From: Streptomyces sp. NBC_01429
GTDB taxonomy: Bacteria > Actinomycetota > Actinomycetes > Streptomycetales > Streptomycetaceae
DNA: 64,000 bases
NCBI RefSeq assembly: GCF_036231945.1
Contig: NZ_CP109599.1
Coordinates: 5,793,501 to 5,857,500, forward strand
Reading direction: 5' to 3'
The notes under the pieces are model-generated. The model was given only the letters and a program-made list of their open reading frames with translations, had not been told where the DNA came from and ran no database searches. The position numbers and the translations under genes are program-made. This document shows, one piece after another, positions 61,029 to 64,000 of the stretch (position 1 is the first letter of the stretch; each line of letters begins with the position of its first letter).

Positions 61029-61180
61029 CCTACTGCGCTGGCGACAACCATGTCGATCTCGGTGACGGACTGGGGGTCTGGTGTGAGGAGCAGGGGGTCA
61101 CCATCCTTCGCCGGAAATGGCAGCTGAAACCGGCGCCGCGCTCTGCACTGGGTTTCATTGTGACCCGGTGCACTTCCGGG
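61025..61180 (+). CDS. Small coupled reading frame ending at the group II intron
   Basis: ATG 61025 overlaps the previous stop (ATGA). 52 codons (MTYCAGDNHVDLGDGLGVW...LGFIVTRCTSG) run to 61180, directly before the inferred intron 5' end; reading on into the intron gives a stop at 61199-61201. It is too short for confidence, but the overlap and the insertion point suggest a gene that was cut by the intron. I do not recognise the product. Confidence 0.4.
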
Positions 61181-62087
61181 GTGCGGAGCGATGTCCAGTG
61201 AGGACATTCAAGGAGATGAGTGGGACGCCTAAGTCGCGCTAGAACGTACAGACAGGGACGAACGTGGGATCGCCTACGGGACGCGAGTCCTATGGCGACG
61301 GAGGCCCCGTAGTAGTCGCCGGAGTTACGACCGGCCAGGGAGGACGGGAAAGCCGTCCACATCGGGCGAAGGGGGCCAGGTGATTCGGACACCACAGACT
61401 CGGGAGGTATGCGAAATGCAGAGCACCAAAACGGTGCTGGGTGTCCTGCGTGAACGCGGCAGGCGTGGCCTGCCGGGTGAGGAACTGTATCGGCAACTGT
61501 TCAATCCGCAGTTGTATCTGCTGGCCTACGGGCGGATCTACGCCAACCATGGCGCGATGACGCCCGGGGTCACACCGGAAACCGTGGACGGCATGTCACA
61601 GCGGAAGATCGGCCGGATCATCGAGGCAATGCGTCACGAGCGCTACCGTTTCCGTCCGGTCTGGCGTGTCCATATCCCGAAGAAGAACGGGACGATGCGT
61701 CCGTTGGGGCTGCCGACCTGGTCGGACAAGCTCGTCGGTGAAGTGATCCGCCTGTTATTGGAGGCGTATTACGAGCCGACCTTCTCCGGCCTATCTGGAG
61801 TTGCAGAATCTGCTGGCGAAGGCCCGTCGGCGCGGTGACCGGGTCCAGGCCCGTGCAATGCGTCAGCGGATGGTCAGCCTGCCGAGCTCGGATCCGAACG
61901 ATCCGGGATATCGCAGGCTGCGCTACATACGCTATGCGGACGACCATCTCCTTGGTTTCACCGGACCGAAGACCGAGGCCGAGCAGATCAAACAACGTCT
62001 GGCCCGGTTCCTGCGTGAAGAACTCAGGCTGAAACTGTCCCAGGAAAAGCCGCTGATCACTCATGCCCGCACCCGGGCAACAAGGAG
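61181..62087 (+). mobile_element. Group II intron remnant
   Basis: The 5' end GTGCGGAGCG at 61181 fits the bacterial GUGCG intron start. Upstream DNA holds a CCCGG/CCGGG hairpin of the terminator type favoured as an insertion site by group IIC introns. About 230 bp of RNA domain sequence (CGGGAAAGCCG...GGCGAAGGGGGCCAG just before the ORF) lead to the reverse transcriptase. The element lacks the central part of the ORF, and its 3' end is replaced by the IS5-like element at 62088. Domains V and VI are missing, so it cannot splice. Confidence 0.7.
61416..62087 (+). pseudogene. Intron-encoded reverse transcriptase/maturase, deleted and truncated
   Basis: GGGAGG lies 8 nt before ATG 61416. The N-terminal part (MQSTKTVLGVLRERG, NPQLYLLAYGRIYANHGAMTPGVTPETVDGMS...HIPKKNGTMRPLGLPTWSDKLVGEVIRLLLEAYYEPTFS) ends near 61790. 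Sequence continues in another frame as YLELQNLLAKARRRGD...RLRYIRYADDHLLGF, including the YADD catalytic box. More than 100 residues of RT domains 2-4 are lost and the reading frame has shifted. The coding sequence then ends at the IS boundary (THARTRATRSL). Confidence 0.82.
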
Positions 62088-62959
62088 CCTTTTCCAACCT
62101 CACGCTGAGGCGTGATGAAGGACGAGGACGGCCTGGACGATCGCGGTGATGCGGGTGGTGCTGCAGCGGAGTTTCCGTATGAGACGCCAGGTCTTCAGGG
62201 TGGCCATGGCCTGCTCACCGAGGCAGCGGATCTTGGCATGCTGTGGTGGCGCTGCCACCGCTTGAGGCGACGGCCGCGGAAGGGAACCCGAATGGAGGCG
62301 CCGGTGCCCTGGTATGCCTTGTCGGCCCAGCACTTGAGGTCGGCGTCGGTGAGTGCGTCGACGATGCCGTGGGTGCGGGCGGCGGTCGGGGCGTGGGTGG
62401 AACCGGGCAGCGCGGGCGAGGCCCACAGCAGGCGGCCGAACGGGTCGGTGAGGACTTGGACGTTCATGACGTGGCGCTTGTGTTTGCCCAAGTAGTACGG
62501 GGTGTCGGCGGCGATTCGGTCGATCGGCAGCAGGGTGCCGTCCAGGATCACGAACGCCTTGGTCCGCGTGATGCGCATCGCCTCGGCCAGGGTGGGCGCG
62601 AAGGCGGCCAGTACGTCGACGGCTTCACGTATGTAGCGGTATGCGGTCGCGATGCCGATCCCGGACCCGGTGGAGAGCTGGGTGTAGGTGTCACGGCATC
62701 GCAGATGGGCCAGGGCGAGGAGAGCCTGACGGTTGGCGGTCAGGCGACGCCATCGGGTCCCGATCTCCCCTCGCCGGGCAGCGAGTCGTCCGGTCAGGAA
62801 CCGCAGGGTGCGACTGGACAGGTCGATCGACGACGGGCAGACAAGCACGCGAAGCTCCTGGTGGCTACGGGCGATCTTGGTCGAGAACCCGCCTACCAGG
62901 AGCTTCATCGTTCCACCGATCTGTCCAACACGCGGCCAGCCCCGTCAGGCTGGAAAAGG
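62088..62959 (-). mobile_element. IS5-like insertion sequence inserted in the intron
   Basis: An 872-bp element bounded by 17-bp terminal inverted repeats: CCTTTTCCAACCTCACG at 62088-62104 and the complement of CCTTTTCCAGCCTGACG at 62943-62959, with two mismatches. It carries one transposase gene on the minus strand. No convincing target-site duplication is seen, so the DNA on the right may not be the original flank. Confidence 0.82.
62100..62908 (-). pseudogene. IS5-family transposase, frameshifted
   Basis: The main frame (62195-62908) holds the DDE start: FVILDGTLLPIDR and ADKAYQG with the two Asp. Near 62240 the true frame changes, and the rest (KIRCLGEQAMATLKTWRLIRKLRCSTTRITAIVQAVLVLHH) is encoded in a second frame down to the stop at 62100. 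The catalytic Glu (LGEQ) lies in the second part, so the protein is split before the active site is complete. A programmed frameshift is possible but unlikely, because no slippery heptamer is evident there. Confidence 0.8.
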
Positions 62960-63289
62960 GTCAGTGTTCGGGCTCCCCGCGAACGCGAGTGAGCCGAGAA
63001 ATCGCGTCTGTTCGTGTTCCACGGTGGCGTCCAGCTCGCCCATGGCCGCCAGGGCGCGAGGATCACTGAGCGTCAAGGCGCCGAGTGCGCGCTCCAGGTG
63101 GCCCTGGTCCTCGATCTCCCACAGGTTGAACGCTTCGTACAGCGGTCCGACTTGCGTCACCGTGCCCGCAACCAGCGAGATGCCCTGCGACTCGAAGAGT
63201 TCACGGATGGTCACCATGGCGGCTTCGTAGCGCACCAGATTCGCGAAACCGTACTTGAGCTGGAGCTGCGCCAGCATGTAGCTGCTCAT
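62945..63289 (-). CDS. NIPSNAP-like small protein, C-terminus altered by the IS
   Basis: A 114-residue protein from ATG 63289 with AAAGG 8 nt upstream. MLAQLQLKYGFANLVRYEAAMVTIRELFESQGISLVAGTVTQVGPLYEAFNLWEIEDQG matches a dimeric alpha+beta barrel of NIPSNAP type. The final residues TDPFPA and the stop lie in the right terminal repeat of the IS element, so the natural end was probably lost. Function unknown. It has its own MerR-type promoter and lies 75 bp downstream of the MerR gene. Confidence 0.75.
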   Translation of the reverse strand: MSSYMLAQLQLKYGFANLVRYEAAMVTIRELFESQGISLVAGTVTQVGPLYEAFNLWEIEDQGHLERALGALTLSDPRALAAMGELDATVEHEQTRFLGSLAFAGSPNTDPFPA

Positions 63290-63331
63290 ATGTCTGCCTT
63301 TCCTGCGAGTCCCGTCGGGGCTTTCGCGAGG

Positions 63332-63363
63332 AAGGTAGACGTTCACACTGGCGTGAAGGGCAA
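63332..63363 (-). promoter_or_regulatory. MerR-type promoter of the NIPSNAP-like gene
   Basis: On the minus strand TTGCCC (63358-63363) and TACCTT (63332-63337) are separated by 20 bp, instead of the normal 17. The spacer carries a dyad TTCACGCCAGTGTGAA (63342-63357). A long spacer with a dyad is the signature of MerR-activated promoters. The MerR gene stops 2 bp before the promoter on the same strand. Confidence 0.78.
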
Positions 63364-63364
63364 G

Positions 63365-63847
63365 TCAGCTGTTGTCGGTCACCGCGTTCAGTACGGCTTC
63401 CAGGCCGGTCAGCTTGGCGTGCAGTTCTTCCGCTTCTCGTGAGAGTTCGGCGTGCCGCGTGCGCAGTAAAGCCTCGATCCGGGGCGCGGAGTCGGGAAGT
63501 TTCCACTCCTGGACCACCGTACGGATCAGGTCGCTCGGCATGCCCGCGCCGTACAGACGCTGGATAAACCCAACACAGTCGGCGTCTTTTGCCTGGTATC
63601 TGCGGTGCCCCACGGCGTTGCGCGACGGGAGCAGGAGACCTTGCTCCTCGTAGTACCGCAGTGACCGCGTGCTCACTTGGCACCGGTGAGCGAGTTCACT
63701 GATCGACAGCGACACGGGGGCCGAACCGTGGTTCCACTCGGCGGTCCATTCGAGACTGTGCGGCGGCCTGCCCTCGCACGGCGAGAGGGCCCTTGGAGAC
63801 GCCGCAGCGTCCCCGCTGGATGGGGCAGTCGAGGCATTGGAACGCAT
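63365..63847 (-). CDS. MerR-family transcriptional regulator
   Basis: A protein of 160 residues from ATG 63847, or 116 from GTG 63715. The MerR winged helix SLSISELAHRCQVSTRSLRYYEEQGLLLPSRNAVGHRRYQAKD is at about residues 46-90, followed by a dimerisation coil (ELSREAEELHAKLTGLEAVLNAV). The ~44-residue lead is unusual for the family, which favours GTG 63715. However ATG 63847 has a TAGAGT -10-like box 7-8 nt upstream, consistent with a leaderless transcript. No metal-binding Cys cluster is visible. It probably activates the NIPSNAP-like gene downstream. Confidence 0.85.
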   Translation of the reverse strand: MRSNASTAPSSGDAAASPRALSPCEGRPPHSLEWTAEWNHGSAPVSLSISELAHRCQVSTRSLRYYEEQGLLLPSRNAVGHRRYQAKDADCVGFIQRLYGAGMPSDLIRTVVQEWKLPDSAPRIEALLRTRHAELSREAEELHAKLTGLEAVLNAVTDNS

Positions 63848-64000
63848 AGTGAACTCTAGCCTCGCCGTTTCAGTTGGGGCTGCTGAGCTGCTGAGCGAGG
63901 TTGTTTGAGCCCGTGTCGGCCGGTGGGCATGGTGAGGGCCCGATGCGGGGTCGGGTTCTCCAAGGTCCTTTGAGTCGAGGGTGGGCGGGGACGGCGAGTC
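63848..64000. other. Window end; no gene seen
   Basis: Contains the likely promoter of the MerR gene and GCTGAGCTGCTGAGC microrepeats. No frame with coding character begins here before the window ends. Confidence 0.5.

Overview
The window is a streptomycete chromosome segment. The evidence is very high GC, strong G/C bias at third codon positions, frequent GTG starts, an F420-linked reductase, an AfsR-type regulator, an iron box, and a gene set I recognise from the Streptomyces coelicolor core (panB, nadE, glnA2, glnE, malR-malEFG-aglA, secreted amylase and pullulanase). The species is not determined. About 50 intact genes are supported; most of the other open frames are GC-driven shadows.

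Layout. Bases 1-12 kb form an accessory-looking stretch: the tail of a sortase-anchored HtaA protein, a divergent TetR/MFS pair with a clear operator, an SDR, a hexapeptide acetyltransferase, a 1.24-kb non-coding element made of two ~480-bp inverted arms, an APH-like kinase, an aldo/keto reductase with a divergent XRE regulator, a PhzF protein, an SAM methyltransferase, and a heme oxygenase whose promoter carries an iron box. Bases 11.3-32.9 kb hold methionine aminopeptidase, several MFS exporters, an F420 reductase, an M50 membrane protease, a large BTAD/NB-ARC/TPR regulator, a DrrAB-like ABC exporter, panB, an exporter/TetR pair with a 37-bp perfect palindrome, an exonuclease/phosphatase-fold protein, NAD synthetase, and a DUF305/DUF3105 gene pair.

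Bases 33-42 kb are nitrogen metabolism: a GlnA2-type ligase, the GlnE adenylyltransferase and a glutaminase, with oxidoreductases between them. Bases 42-45 kb hold a nucleotidyltransferase, a glycosyltransferase, a cupin and a PAP2 protein. Bases 45.3-57.5 kb are a complete maltodextrin regulon: malR diverges from malE-malF-malG, followed by an alpha-glucosidase, a second MalR-like repressor, a secreted alpha-amylase with a starch-binding domain, and a secreted pullulanase. Polymer is cut outside the cell, imported by the MalEFG system, hydrolysed inside, and controlled through CTTGC-type operators.

Bases 57.6-63 kb are an accessory patch directly downstream of the pullulanase. It holds a three-repeat type I-E-like CRISPR remnant without cas genes, an HTH/repeat-domain regulator paired with a SLOG/DprA-like protein, two or three small streptomycete genes of unknown function, a group II intron remnant that ends a small reading frame, and an IS5-like element with a frameshifted transposase. 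That element cuts the intron and supplies the last codons of a NIPSNAP-like gene. A MerR regulator with a typical 20-bp-spacer MerR promoter closes the window.

Limits: no similarity search was possible. Names rest on motifs and recall, and start sites on ribosome-binding sites and codon logic.
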